Shown: in pieces, positions 7,280-15,331 of the stretch
How positions within the stretch are numbered: the stretch's first letter is position 1
Layout: each line of letters starts with the position of its first letter
NCBI GenBank assembly: GCA_963601915.1
Contig: CAVCGL010000007.1
Location: 74,559 to 138,558 of the forward strand
DNA: 64,000 nucleotides
Source of the DNA: Butyricicoccus_A sp963601915
GTDB lineage: Bacteria > Bacillota > Clostridia > Oscillospirales > Butyricicoccaceae
Reading direction: 5' to 3'
The notes under the pieces: model-generated
What the model saw: the letters and a program-made list of their open reading frames with translations, nothing else
Told to the model about the DNA's origin: nothing
Databases searched by the model: none
Made by a program: the position numbers and the translations under genes

Positions 7280-8554
7280 ATGCATACTACAAAGAGATTT
7301 TTATTGAAAAAAGGATTGGGGCTGACCTGTGTGACAAGCACGCAGTCCAAAACTGCGTGTCTCAGTGCCATGTTTCAGCTGCCGCTAAACAGCGAAGGAC
7401 GCAGTTTATCTGCCCTTTTGCCGTATGTGCTGCGCGTGAGCTGTAGGGATTTTCCGGGACAGCAGGCGGTGGCAGCACAGCTGGACGAGCTGTACGGTGC
7501 GCGCGTGGAACCCATCGTCCGCAAGCGCGGTGAAGCGCAGCTGATTGGCTTTGCGGCAGATGTTATCGACGAACGCTTTGCCATGCGGGGAGATACCGGC
7601 TTGTTTGCGGCTACTGCGCGGATGATGGCGGATATTCTGCTGCATCCGGGTACATTTACTGCGGAACATGTCGCGCGAGAAGCTGCGCAGCTTTGTGCGC
7701 GCATTGCGGCGCTGCCGGATGACAAACGGACATGGGTGGTTCGCCGGATGTATCAGCACATGTGCGACGAAGAAGCGTTTCGTCTGGTAGAGCTAGGGGA
7801 TATAGAGGAAATTCGCCGCATCACGCCGGAACAGCTGGCAGAGCACTATCAGAACATCCTGCAGACTGCACCGTTGGAGCTGTTTTACTGCGGTTCGCTG
7901 GATGCGGAGCTGGCAGCGCAGCAGCTGGCGCAGGCATTTGCAGAGCGGCCGGAGATAGATACGCCGCTTGCACCGGAAACGCAGGTGCTGCGCGTGCCGA
8001 CACATCAAGAACTGCGCTATATTACAGAAGAAGAAGCGGTATCGCAGGGCAAATTGACGATTGGTTTGCGGACAGGCATTACCGCAAATGATCCGGAATA
8101 TCCGGCAATGATCGTATTCAATTCCTGTTTCGGCGGCAGTACCGCATCTCGATTGTTTTGCCATGTGCGAGAAAAGATGAGCCTGTGCTATTACGCCTCT
8201 TCTCAGACGGAAAAGACCAAGGGCGTGATTGCTGTCACTTCCGGTATTGAAAACGACAGTGAGAAAAGAGCGCGGACGGAAATTCTGCGTCAGTTATCCG
8301 ACATTCAGGCGGGAGGCTTGACACAGGAAGAAGTGGACAATGCCAAGCGTTCGATTTGCGCTTCGCTGCACACGATGTTTGATTCTCCGTTTGCGTTGGA
8401 GAATTTTTATCAGACACAAGCGCTGCTTGGCAGTGAAGAGACGTTGGACCAGCTGATTGCCCGTATTGAGACAGTCACGCGGGAACAGGTGACGGCAGCA
8501 GCTAAAAAAGCCGTGCCGGATACCGTTTATTTTCTGAAGGGAGTGGGTGCATAA
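7280..8554 (+). CDS. yfmF: M16-family peptidase-like protein YfmF (non-catalytic partner)
   Basis: A 424-residue M16-fold protein lacking the HxxEH zinc motif, as expected of the inactive half of an M16 pair. Characteristic YfmF features are the N-terminal phase LKKGLGLTCVTS, the LPYVLRVSC segment and DELYGARVEP, and the C-terminal domain with FNSCFGGSTASRLFCHVREK. In Bacillus the YfmF/YfmH pair is tied to 5-aminopentanol modification of elongation factor P. Its partner yfmH starts 1 bp after its stop codon. The RBS is GGGAGA. No efp gene is in the window. Confidence 0.85.
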   Translation: MHTTKRFLLKKGLGLTCVTSTQSKTACLSAMFQLPLNSEGRSLSALLPYVLRVSCRDFPGQQAVAAQLDELYGARVEPIVRKRGEAQLIGFAADVIDERFAMRGDTGLFAATARMMADILLHPGTFTAEHVAREAAQLCARIAALPDDKRTWVVRRMYQHMCDEEAFRLVELGDIEEIRRITPEQLAEHYQNILQTAPLELFYCGSLDAELAAQQLAQAFAERPEIDTPLAPETQVLRVPTHQELRYITEEEAVSQGKLTIGLRTGITANDPEYPAMIVFNSCFGGSTASRLFCHVREKMSLCYYASSQTEKTKGVIAVTSGIENDSEKRARTEILRQLSDIQAGGLTQEEVDNAKRSICASLHTMFDSPFALENFYQTQALLGSEETLDQLIARIETVTREQVTAAAKKAVPDTVYFLKGVGA

Positions 8555-8555
8555 G

Positions 8556-9821
8556 ATGGAAACACGTTGCTATCCGCAGCTGGACGAGCAGATTCAAATG
8601 ACGGTCTTGCCAAATGGACTGCGTATCTATTGCATTCCGCGTTCGGACAGTGAAAAAACGTTCGCCATGCTGGCGGCAAATTTTGGTTCGATTGACTGCC
8701 ATTTTGAACTGGATGGACAAACCTATGATGTCACACCGGGTATTGCCCATTTTCTTGAGCACAAGCTGTTTGAGGAAGAGGACGGCAATGCGCTGCAAAA
8801 GTTTTCGGCGCGCGGTGCACAGCCGAACGCCTTTACCAGCCATACCATGACGGCATATCATTTTACGTGTACAGATCGGTTTTATGAGGACTTAGAAATT
8901 TTGCTGCGCTTTGTCACAACACCGTATTTTACGGATGAAAATGTGGCGAAGGAAAAAGGCATCATTGGTCAGGAAATTGATATGTTAGAGGATACGCCAG
9001 GCTGGGCAGCCTATGTCGGCGTTTTGCAGGCCCTGTATGCGGTGCACCCGGTGCGTATTTCCGTCGCAGGAAGCAAGCAGACCATTGCACCGATTGATCC
9101 GGCTGTTTTGCATCTGTGCCATCGCGGCTTTTATTCTCCGAAGAATTTGGCATTGGTTGTCTGCGGTCAGTATGACTTTGACCGCGTGGTCGAGCTGGCA
9201 CAGCGCATCACACCGGCAGATGCCGCAGAGATTGCGGCTCGTTCGTATGGAGAGGAGCCGGAGACCGCAGCACAGCCGAACTGGGAGCGCAGAATGGCTG
9301 TGTCGCGTCCCATTTTTATGCTGGGCTGCAAAGATGCTGTGCCGGACGATATGTATCGCCAGCAGCTCGTGGGCGAGCTGGCGGCGCAGTGTGTCTGCGG
9401 CAAGTCAACCGTACTGTATGATACCTTATATCAGCGAGGCTTGGTCGATCGAACCTTTGATCCGGATTACTTTACGTTTGCGGGCGGCGCGTGTGCGCTG
9501 TTCAGCGGCGAGACCAGTGACCCGGATGCCGTGCGTGAAGCGTTGGAACACGAAATGCAGCGCATCGCAGACGAAGGCATCGATGAGGCGGTGTTCCGCA
9601 GAACCAAAAAGGCACTCTATGGCAAGTATATTCGCCGCAGCAGTGATGCAAGCGGCGTGTGCCGCATGCAGGTAGAGGCGGTGTTCTCCGGCGCAATGGC
9701 GTTTGACTTTGCAGAGGTATTTCAGAGCATCACGCAGGCGGAAGTTGTACAGCGCGTGCAGGCGTGGGCGAAACCGAATCGAACAGCCATGGCGGTTATT
9801 GTGCCGCAGAAGGAGGGATAA
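8556..9821 (+). CDS. yfmH: M16-family metallopeptidase YfmH (catalytic partner)
   Basis: A 421-residue M16 peptidase carrying the inverted zinc-binding motif HFLEH (about residues 64-68) with KLFEEEDGNALQKFSARGAQPNAFTS downstream (shown in pieces: KLFEEEDG, GAQPNAFT), so it should be catalytically active. The second glutamate ligand is likely in the EKGIIGQEIDM helix. I chose the ATG at 8556; a GTG at 8547 overlapping yfmF is an alternative. Forms a heteromeric pair with YfmF and is translationally coupled to it. lgt follows after 3 bp. Confidence 0.88.
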   Translation: METRCYPQLDEQIQMTVLPNGLRIYCIPRSDSEKTFAMLAANFGSIDCHFELDGQTYDVTPGIAHFLEHKLFEEEDGNALQKFSARGAQPNAFTSHTMTAYHFTCTDRFYEDLEILLRFVTTPYFTDENVAKEKGIIGQEIDMLEDTPGWAAYVGVLQALYAVHPVRISVAGSKQTIAPIDPAVLHLCHRGFYSPKNLALVVCGQYDFDRVVELAQRITPADAAEIAARSYGEEPETAAQPNWERRMAVSRPIFMLGCKDAVPDDMYRQQLVGELAAQCVCGKSTVLYDTLYQRGLVDRTFDPDYFTFAGGACALFSGETSDPDAVREALEHEMQRIADEGIDEAVFRRTKKALYGKYIRRSSDASGVCRMQVEAVFSGAMAFDFAEVFQSITQAEVVQRVQAWAKPNRTAMAVIVPQKEG

Positions 9822-9824
9822 CAC

Positions 9825-10670
9825 ATGGAACAGGTCGTTTCCTTTCCGGGCTTAGGACTGGAATTTCATCTCTCTAATATCGCGTTTTATCTTGCATCCA
9901 AGCCGATTTACTGGTATGGTATTCTCATTATGTGCGGCGTGGTATTGGCCGTTATCTATGCATCTGTGCGGTGTCCGTCCTTCGGCGTCAAGCAGGACGA
10001 TATGTATGACTGCGTGCTATTTGCTGTGCCGCTGGGCATTGTGTGTGCCCGCATCTATTATGTGATTTTTGAATGGGATCAATATAAAAACAATCTGTCA
10101 GAGGTCTTTGCCATTTGGCATGGCGGCTTAGCGATTTATGGCGGCATTTTGGGCGGCATTGTTGTTGTCGCTGCTGTGTGCCGCTTCAAAAAGATTGATC
10201 TGATGAATATGTTGGATGTCTTTGCCATTGCCGTGCCAATCGGTCAAATTCTGGGCCGTTGGGGCAATTTCTTCAACTGCGAGGCATACGGCAGCACGAC
10301 AACCGCGCCGTGGCGCATGGTCATCGGAAAGACACTGGCAGAAGCCGGAGCGACTGGCAATCATCCGACCTTCTTTTATGAGTCGGTGTGGAGTTTGGTA
10401 GGATTCTTTATTTTGTATGTTGTCTCGAAAAAGCGAAAATATCGCGGCGAGATCACATTGCTATATCTCGGATGGTATGGTCTGGGCCGATTCTTCATTG
10501 AAGGACTGCGCACAGACAGCCTGTATCTGTGGGGTACAGGCATTCGAGTATCACAGGTTGTGGCACTGATTTGTGTCATTGTTGGCTTGGGCGGTTTCTT
10601 TCTCAATCGGAAGATGCCGTTTCTCAAAAACGTAACGCAGGAAAGCAATCACAAGGAGGAAACAGCATGA
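9825..10670 (+). CDS. lgt: Prolipoprotein diacylglyceryl transferase
   Basis: A 281-residue, seven-helix membrane enzyme that transfers diacylglycerol from phosphatidylglycerol to the lipobox cysteine of prolipoproteins. Seen are WYGILIMCGVV near the N-terminus, the HGGLAIYGGILGG segment and the Lgt signature GRWGNFFNCEAYG, with the catalytic arginine region and the C-terminal GLGRFFIEGLRTDSL. AAGGAGGG lies 8 bp before the ATG. Its stop overlaps the folD start in ATGA. Confidence 0.96.
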   Translation: MEQVVSFPGLGLEFHLSNIAFYLASKPIYWYGILIMCGVVLAVIYASVRCPSFGVKQDDMYDCVLFAVPLGIVCARIYYVIFEWDQYKNNLSEVFAIWHGGLAIYGGILGGIVVVAAVCRFKKIDLMNMLDVFAIAVPIGQILGRWGNFFNCEAYGSTTTAPWRMVIGKTLAEAGATGNHPTFFYESVWSLVGFFILYVVSKKRKYRGEITLLYLGWYGLGRFFIEGLRTDSLYLWGTGIRVSQVVALICVIVGLGGFFLNRKMPFLKNVTQESNHKEETA

Positions 10671-11524
10671 GTGCAGTTCGTATGGATGGCAAAATGGTTT
10701 CTGCAAAGGTACGCGGAAGCATTTTGGAAGAGGTCAATGGTTTGAAGGAAAAGGGCGTTCGCCCGGGTCTCGCAGTCATTATTGTGGGAGAAGATCCGGC
10801 GTCTAAGGTCTATGTACGCAACAAGGAGCGTGCCTGCGAGGAATGCGGCTTCTATTCGGAAAAGTATGCTCTGCCGGAAGAAACCACGCAGGAGGAGCTG
10901 CTCGGCTTGATTGACGAGCTCAATCACAATCCGCACATCGACGGCATTCTGTGCCAGCTGCCGGTGCCGAAGCACATTGATGAGCAGGCAATTATTGACG
11001 CCATCTCTCCGGAGAAGGATGTCGATGCTTTCCATCCGATCAACGTCGGCAAGATTATGGTTGGCAATTTTGATTTTCTGCCGTGCACGCCGGCGGGTGT
11101 CATGCAGCTGCTCGAAGAGTATGGCATTGACCCGAACGGCAAGAACTGTGTTGTCATTGGCCGTTCCAATATCGTTGGCAAGCCGATGGCTATGCTGCTG
11201 CTGCACAAGAACGGAACCGTCACTATCTGCCATTCCCGCACCAAGAATCTGAAGGAAGTCTGCGCACAGGCGGATATTCTGGTAGCAGCTGTCGGCAAGG
11301 CGGATTTTGTCACTGCGGATATGGTCAAGGAAGGCGCTGTTGTCATTGATGTCGGCATGAACCGCAAGGATGGCAAGCTGTGCGGCGATGTTGCCTTTGA
11401 CGAAGTCAACGAAAAGGCATCGTATCTGACGCCGGTTCCGGGCGGCGTAGGCCCGATGACCATCACCATGCTGATGAAGAATACCCTGAAGGCAGCGAAG
11501 CTGCACCATGGTATCGAGGAGTAA
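10667..11524 (+). CDS. folD: Methylenetetrahydrofolate dehydrogenase / methenyltetrahydrofolate cyclohydrolase FolD
   Basis: I place the start at 10667, overlapping the lgt stop, with AAGGAGG upstream; the longer frame to 10529 is lgt shadow. The 285-residue protein has the catalytic Y-x3-K (KVYVRNKE), the substrate-loop motif GILCQLPVPKHID, the PCTPAGVM segment, the Rossmann motif VVIGRSNIVGKP and the C-terminal VPGGVGPMT. It interconverts 5,10-methylene-, methenyl- and 10-formyl-THF for purine and formyl-Met synthesis and links to acetogenic C1 flow. A weak hairpin terminator follows. Confidence 0.96.
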   Translation: MSAVRMDGKMVSAKVRGSILEEVNGLKEKGVRPGLAVIIVGEDPASKVYVRNKERACEECGFYSEKYALPEETTQEELLGLIDELNHNPHIDGILCQLPVPKHIDEQAIIDAISPEKDVDAFHPINVGKIMVGNFDFLPCTPAGVMQLLEEYGIDPNGKNCVVIGRSNIVGKPMAMLLLHKNGTVTICHSRTKNLKEVCAQADILVAAVGKADFVTADMVKEGAVVIDVGMNRKDGKLCGDVAFDEVNEKASYLTPVPGGVGPMTITMLMKNTLKAAKLHHGIEE

Positions 11525-11544
11525 TTGTCAATTCTGTGCACAAA

Positions 11545-11567
11545 CGCCGTGAAAATACGGCGGAATT
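11545..11567 (+). terminator. Possible terminator after folD
   Basis: CGCCGT and ACGGCG pair around GAAAAT, followed by GAATTTTG. The stem is short and the T run brief, so efficiency may be modest. Confidence 0.5.
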
Positions 11568-11592
11568 TTGACAGGCAAAAGCAAAAAGATTG

Positions 11593-11621
11593 TTGACAGC
11601 ATGGGCTGGATATGGTAACAT
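11593..11621 (+). promoter_or_regulatory. Promoter of the rplU-prp-rpmA unit
   Basis: TTGACA at 11593-11598 and TAACAT at 11616-11621 with a 17-bp spacer, about 98 bp upstream of rplU, leaving an untranslated leader of roughly 90 nt. Confidence 0.8.
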
Positions 11622-11628
11622 ACAAGAA

Positions 11629-11716
11629 GCCGCATTGACCGGGTTGGTGAAGTATGTCTGAGACAAGACATCCCCCGTGAGAGCGTGACTCTATGATAGA
11701 AAGAGAGGTGCTACCG
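11629..11716 (+). ncRNA. Putative ribosomal protein L21 leader
   Basis: The roughly 90-nt stretch between the promoter and rplU can fold into small hairpins (ATGTCT/AGACAT around 11654-11671, AGAG/CTCT just before the RBS). In Firmicutes rplU is commonly preceded by the conserved L21 leader, thought to bind L21 for feedback control. Position and length fit, but I cannot run a covariance model, so the identification rests on context. Confidence 0.5.
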
Positions 11717-11718
11717 CA

Positions 11719-12030
11719 ATGTATGCAATTATTGTAACCGGTGGCAAGCAGTACAAGGTATCCGAAGGTGACGTAATCTACGTTGAGAAGCTCGGCGTTG
11801 AAGACGGCGCTTCCGTTACATTCGACAAGGTTCTGGCAGTTGGCGAAGGTGCTGAGCTGAAGGTTGGCGCTCCGTACGTTGAAGGCGCTACCGTAGCTGG
11901 TACTGTTGAGAAGACTGGCAAGCAGAAGAAGGTTATCGTCTACAAGATGAAGCCGAAGAAGGGCTACCGTCGTAAGCAGGGCCACAGACAGCCGTACACC
12001 AAGGTAACCATCGGCGCTATCAACGCGTAA
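11719..12030 (+). CDS. rplU: 50S ribosomal protein L21
   Basis: A 103-residue protein beginning MYAIIVTGGKQYKV and containing GAPYVEGATV and the basic C-terminal block KGYRRKQGHRQPYTKV, all typical of L21. It is preceded by AGAGAGGTGC and is followed 3 bp later by prp, the standard rplU-prp-rpmA arrangement. Confidence 0.97.
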   Translation: MYAIIVTGGKQYKVSEGDVIYVEKLGVEDGASVTFDKVLAVGEGAELKVGAPYVEGATVAGTVEKTGKQKKVIVYKMKPKKGYRRKQGHRQPYTKVTIGAINA

Positions 12031-12033
12031 GAG

Positions 12034-12363
12034 ATGACTACCGCCCGTTTTTATTTAACAGGCAGCCGTATCGATGCAGTGGAGGTCTCCGAACATGCAG
12101 GATATGCAGAAGAAGGAGAGGACATTGTTTGTGCGGCGGTATCTGCGAACCTGGATCTCACGAGCTGTCTGCTCGAGGATGTAATGGGTCTAGCGATCCG
12201 GACAGAAGTCGATGAAGAAAACGCTCGCATCCGCATAGAGCTTCCGAACGATCTGGAAGAGGCGGAGGAGACGCAGGCGCAGAACGCACTTAGTGCCTTG
12301 ATGCTGTATTTAATCAATCTCAAGGTACGTTATCAGGATTTTATCGAAGTAATGGAGGTGTAA
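12034..12363 (+). CDS. prp: Ribosomal-processing cysteine protease Prp
   Basis: A 109-residue cysteine protease with the family's catalytic pair in EHAGYAEEGEDIVCAAVSA: the His around residue 21 and the Cys around 33. Prp removes the N-terminal extension of L27 in Firmicutes, a step essential for ribosome assembly. Consistent with this, the next gene encodes an L27 with such an extension. The start lies 3 bp after the rplU stop with no clear Shine-Dalgarno of its own, suggesting translational coupling and low output. Confidence 0.93.
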   Translation: MTTARFYLTGSRIDAVEVSEHAGYAEEGEDIVCAAVSANLDLTSCLLEDVMGLAIRTEVDEENARIRIELPNDLEEAEETQAQNALSALMLYLINLKVRYQDFIEVMEV

Positions 12364-12366
12364 GTC

Positions 12367-12651
12367 ATGCTTCAGATCAGCTTACAGTTTTTCGCTCATA
12401 AAAAGGGCGTAGGTTCTACCAAGAACGGCCGTGATTCCGAGTCCAAGAGACTTGGCGTTAAGCGTGCTGATGGTCAGGTTGTACCGGCAGGCAACATTCT
12501 GGTTCGCCAGCGCGGCACTCACATCCATCCGGGCGTAAACGTTGGCATTGGTTCCGACGACACCCTTTATGCAAAGGTTTCCGGCGTAGTTCGCTTTGAG
12601 CGTCTGGGTCGCGACCGCAAGCAGGTTTCTGTTTACGAAATCGAGCAGTAA
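12367..12651 (+). CDS. rpmA: 50S ribosomal protein L27 with cleavable N-terminal extension
   Basis: A 94-residue L27. The N-terminus MLQISLQFFAHKKGVGST contains the Prp recognition sequence LQFF|AHKKG; cleavage after the second Phe exposes the mature N-terminus that reaches the peptidyl-transferase centre. Downstream GSTKNGRDSESKRLG and VRQRGTHIHPGVNVG are diagnostic. Its RBS (GGAGGTG) overlaps the end of prp. A hairpin terminator follows. Confidence 0.97.
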   Translation: MLQISLQFFAHKKGVGSTKNGRDSESKRLGVKRADGQVVPAGNILVRQRGTHIHPGVNVGIGSDDTLYAKVSGVVRFERLGRDRKQVSVYEIEQ

Positions 12652-12669
12652 GATATTTGATTGCAAAAG

Positions 12670-12701
12670 GCACCTCGGGCAGTCCGTCTGAGGTGCTTTT
12701 T
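12670..12701 (+). terminator. Terminator after rpmA
   Basis: GCACCTC (12670-12676) pairs with GAGGTGC (12690-12696), followed by TTTTT. The 3' arm and T run lie inside the 121-bp duplicated unit and recur at 12811-12822 without a matching 5' arm, so the second copy should not terminate. Confidence 0.75.
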
Positions 12702-12925
12702 CTATAACGGACAGGGAAAGGAGTACCCACATGCCACAGTTTATTGATACAGCCAAAATCTGGATCCAGTCCGGCAAGGGCGGAGACGGCAAGGTTTCAT
12801 TCCACCGTCTGAGGTGCTTTTTCTATAACGGACAGGGAAAGGAGTACCCACATGCCACAGTTTATTGATACAGCCAAAATCTGGATCCAGTCCGGCAAGG
12901 GCGGAGACGGCAAGGTTTCATTCCA
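12684..12925 (+). repeat. 121-bp perfect tandem duplication spanning the rpmA terminator arm and the obgE start
   Basis: Bases 12684-12804 are repeated exactly at 12805-12925. The unit begins with CCGTCTGAGGTGC and holds the terminator 3' arm, the ribosome-binding site, the ATG and the first 24 codons of obgE. CCGT occurs at all three junctions (12684, 12805, 12926), consistent with slippage at a 4-bp microhomology. 121 is not a multiple of 3, so the first copy is out of frame with the gene. Confidence 0.95.
12731..12868 (+). pseudogene. Duplicated obgE start: 45-codon out-of-frame decoy ORF
   Basis: The upstream copy of the obgE ribosome-binding site and ATG opens a 45-codon frame. It reads the first 25 or so residues of Obg (MPQFIDTAKIWIQSG) and then shifts into duplicated intergenic sequence, ending at TGA 12866-12868. 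That stop is 14 bp inside the real obgE gene, so terminating ribosomes could reinitiate or interfere at the ATG at 12852. Confidence 0.7.
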
Positions 12926-14138
12926 CCGTGAAAAGTATGTTGCATCCGGCGGCCCGGACGGCGGCGACGGCGGCCGCGGTGGCTCCGTTGTCTTTCAGGT
13001 AGACGACAATTTGTCCACACTGATGGACTTCCGATACAAGAGAAAGTATAAAGCAGAGCCGGGCGAGCAGGGCGGCAGCAAGCGCTGCACCGGCAAGGAC
13101 GGCAAGAACTTGGTTATTCGTGTGCCGCGCGGCACGATTCTGCGCGACGCAAAGAGCGGACAGGTTATCAAGGATCTGTCGGATTCCGAGCCGTTTATCG
13201 CGGCAAAGGGCGGCCGCGGCGGCTGGGGCAATGTGCACTTCGCAACCCCGACCCGCCAGACACCGCGATTTGCCAAGCCGGGAATGCCGGGACAGGAGCT
13301 GGAAATTCGTCTGGAGCTGAAGCTGCTCGCTGACGTTGGTCTGGTTGGCTTCCCGAACGTCGGCAAGTCCACGCTGCTGTCTATGGCGTCCGCAGCTCGT
13401 CCGAAGATCGCAAACTATCACTTTACCACGCTGGTTCCGAATCTGGGCGTGGTGCGCATTGGTGACGGCGAGTCCTTCGTTATGGCGGACATTCCGGGCA
13501 TTATTGAAGGTGCATCGGAAGGCGCCGGTCTGGGTCATGACTTCCTGCGTCACATTGACCGCTGCCGCCTGCTGCTGCACGTTGTCGATGCAGCGGGAAG
13601 CGAAGGCCGCGACCCGATTGACGATCTGAACAAGATCAATGACGAGCTGGCGCAGTATTCGATGGATCTCGAAAACCGCCCGCAGATTGTTGTTGCCAAC
13701 AAAATCGACCTGTTCTACGATGACGATCACTCCAAGTTGGATGAGATTCGCCAGTGGGCAGAAGATCACGGCTTTGCCTATGCAGAGATGTCTGCGGCAA
13801 CCAATCAGGGCGTGCGCGAGCTGATGAATATGACATGGCACGCGCTCGAAGAGCTGCCGCCGGTACTCGTCTATGAGCCGGAATTCGTGCCGGAGCCGGT
13901 GGACAAGCCGGTTACGGAGGAATCCATCACGTATCGCCGCATGAACGAGTACTATATCGTTGAGGGCGAGTGGATTGACCGCCTGTTCGCGTCCATCAAC
14001 TTTGATGACTATGAGTCCCGCCAGTATCTCGACCGCCGCCTGCGCAGCGCTGGTGTCTTTGATAAGCTGGAAGAGATGGGCATCAAGGACGGCGATCCGG
14101 TTGTTATTGGCGAAATGGAATTTGAGTACGAGAGATAA
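12852..14138 (+). CDS. obgE: GTPase Obg (CgtA)
   Basis: A 428-residue ribosome-assembly GTPase. The glycine-rich Obg fold occupies about 1-158 (GGPDGGDGGRGG, GRGGWGN). The G domain follows, with the P-loop GFPNVGKST, the DIPGIIEGASEGAGLGHDF switch region (G3), the NKID motif (G4) and an SAAT element (G5). The last 90 residues are the OCT domain. Obg binds the 50S subunit and the stringent alarmone and is essential. The start used is the second copy in the duplication; both copies have GGAAAGGAG. Confidence 0.96.
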   Translation: MPQFIDTAKIWIQSGKGGDGKVSFHREKYVASGGPDGGDGGRGGSVVFQVDDNLSTLMDFRYKRKYKAEPGEQGGSKRCTGKDGKNLVIRVPRGTILRDAKSGQVIKDLSDSEPFIAAKGGRGGWGNVHFATPTRQTPRFAKPGMPGQELEIRLELKLLADVGLVGFPNVGKSTLLSMASAARPKIANYHFTTLVPNLGVVRIGDGESFVMADIPGIIEGASEGAGLGHDFLRHIDRCRLLLHVVDAAGSEGRDPIDDLNKINDELAQYSMDLENRPQIVVANKIDLFYDDDHSKLDEIRQWAEDHGFAYAEMSAATNQGVRELMNMTWHALEELPPVLVYEPEFVPEPVDKPVTEESITYRRMNEYYIVEGEWIDRLFASINFDDYESRQYLDRRLRSAGVFDKLEEMGIKDGDPVVIGEMEFEYER

Positions 14139-14172
14139 TCTTGCGCTCTGATTGCTCATAAAGCATAAAAAT

Positions 14173-14207
14173 AAGGCATTTAGGTAGAGATACTTAGATG
14201 CCTTTTT
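14173..14207 (+). terminator. Terminator of obgE
   Basis: AAGGCAT (14173-14179) and ATGCCTT (14198-14204) close an extended hairpin with further interior pairing and are followed by T residues, 34 bp past the stop. Confidence 0.75.
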
Positions 14208-14210
14208 AAA

Positions 14211-14239
14211 TTGACGAAGAGCTGATCATATGCTATTAT
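14211..14239 (+). promoter_or_regulatory. Promoter of the EF-hand/EcsC-like gene
   Basis: TTGACG and TATTAT with an exact 17-bp spacer, 30 bp upstream of the start codon; the RBS is AAGGTGGGA. Confidence 0.75.
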
Positions 14240-14269
14240 GGGGTCAAAGATCATAAAGGTGGGAATGAT

Positions 14270-15274
14270 ATGGCAAACAAATGGTTAGATAAGGGATTAA
14301 AAGCTGTTCAAAAAGGGGTAAAGGATTTTGGGGAGAGTGTTGCTCCTCAGATTGGAAAAGGCGTTATGGATGCGGCTGAAAATGCTGGGGAAATTGTCGC
14401 AAAGGGAACAAAAGCAGTTACTTCAGTGGGAAAAAATGCTACTGATGCAGTTATGAATCAATTGGACATGAATCATGATGGAAACGTAGATATAGCAGAT
14501 ATTATTACGCTTGGATTGAAAACGCCGGGAGTACGTGTCGACCGTGAAGCATTTCTGCGAAAAGAATTTAAGATTCATTATAGTGAAGAAATGGTAGAAC
14601 AAGCTATCGAAAAAACACCGGCAATTGCAGGAATCCCAGCTGATGACATTGACAAAATTGCTGATGATGTTATTCGTTATGAGAGATACTGCGTATCTGG
14701 TATTTCTGCGGTGCTAGGCACACCGGGTGGTGTAGCTGTGCCTGCTACAATGGCGGCAGATATTATTCAATATTACGGATATATGCTGCGAACAGCACAA
14801 AAATTGATGTATTTGTATGGATTCCCGCAGATTGTAACGAGTGAAGAAGAAACAGAGATTGATTCTGCAACGATGAATTTGCTGATTATTGCGATGGGTG
14901 TCATGTTTGGCGTAGCAGGTGCCAATAGTGCAATTAGAAAAATGGCACAAGCTATGGGAAATGGTGTACAAAAACAGCTGATGAAACAGGCGCTCACAAA
15001 AGGAACTGTTTATCCGATTGTAAAGAGTATTGCGAAATGGTTTCATGTGCGCATGACGAAGGAAATTTTTACAGGTTTCTTCAAGAAGGCAATACCGGTT
15101 GTCGGTGGCGTTGTTGGTGGAGGAATTACATATGCTTCTTTCAAACCGTGCTGTGACAGACTGAAAGATAATTTGAGGGATACAAAACTTTCCAATTTGA
15201 ATTACGAAGAAAACGAAGAAGAAACGGAAATCTATGACGCTATTGTGACAGAAGTAGACGAAACGGAAGAATGA
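14270..15274 (+). CDS. Orphan protein with EF-hand-like calcium loop and EcsC-like core
   Basis: A 334-residue protein in three parts. The N-terminal third (1-60) is amphipathic and Gly/Ala/Lys-rich. Residues about 66-77 (DMNHDGNVDIAD) match a canonical EF-hand/dockerin calcium loop, with acidic or Asn residues at positions 1, 3, 5, 9 and 12 and Gly at 6. The core (about 95-300) has a GTPGGVAVPATMAADIIQYYGYM region resembling EcsC-family proteins and two hydrophobic Gly-rich stretches (MGVMFGVAGANSA, AIPVVGGVVGGGITYA). The C-terminus is very acidic. Codon use is more AT-rich than in its neighbours and it has its own promoter and terminator, suggesting an acquired cargo gene. Function unknown; the EcsC resemblance is my judgement by eye. 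Confidence 0.6.
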   Translation: MANKWLDKGLKAVQKGVKDFGESVAPQIGKGVMDAAENAGEIVAKGTKAVTSVGKNATDAVMNQLDMNHDGNVDIADIITLGLKTPGVRVDREAFLRKEFKIHYSEEMVEQAIEKTPAIAGIPADDIDKIADDVIRYERYCVSGISAVLGTPGGVAVPATMAADIIQYYGYMLRTAQKLMYLYGFPQIVTSEEETEIDSATMNLLIIAMGVMFGVAGANSAIRKMAQAMGNGVQKQLMKQALTKGTVYPIVKSIAKWFHVRMTKEIFTGFFKKAIPVVGGVVGGGITYASFKPCCDRLKDNLRDTKLSNLNYEENEEETEIYDAIVTEVDETEE

Positions 15275-15276
15275 GA

Positions 15277-15319
15277 AAAACTCCCTGTCAGAGGATAAAA
15301 TCCGACGATAGGGAGTTTT
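15277..15319. terminator. Bidirectional terminator between convergent genes
   Basis: AAAAACTCCCT and AGGGAGTTTT arms flank a 23-nt centre with some pairing. A/T runs on both sides allow termination of the EF-hand gene (+) and the DUF2798 gene (-). Confidence 0.75.
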
Positions 15320-15331
15320 GCTATGCAGTTA

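Noticed and set aside
7084..7371. A 95-codon minus-strand frame overlapping the start of yfmF.
   Set aside because: It overlaps the yfmF promoter and start and has no family features.
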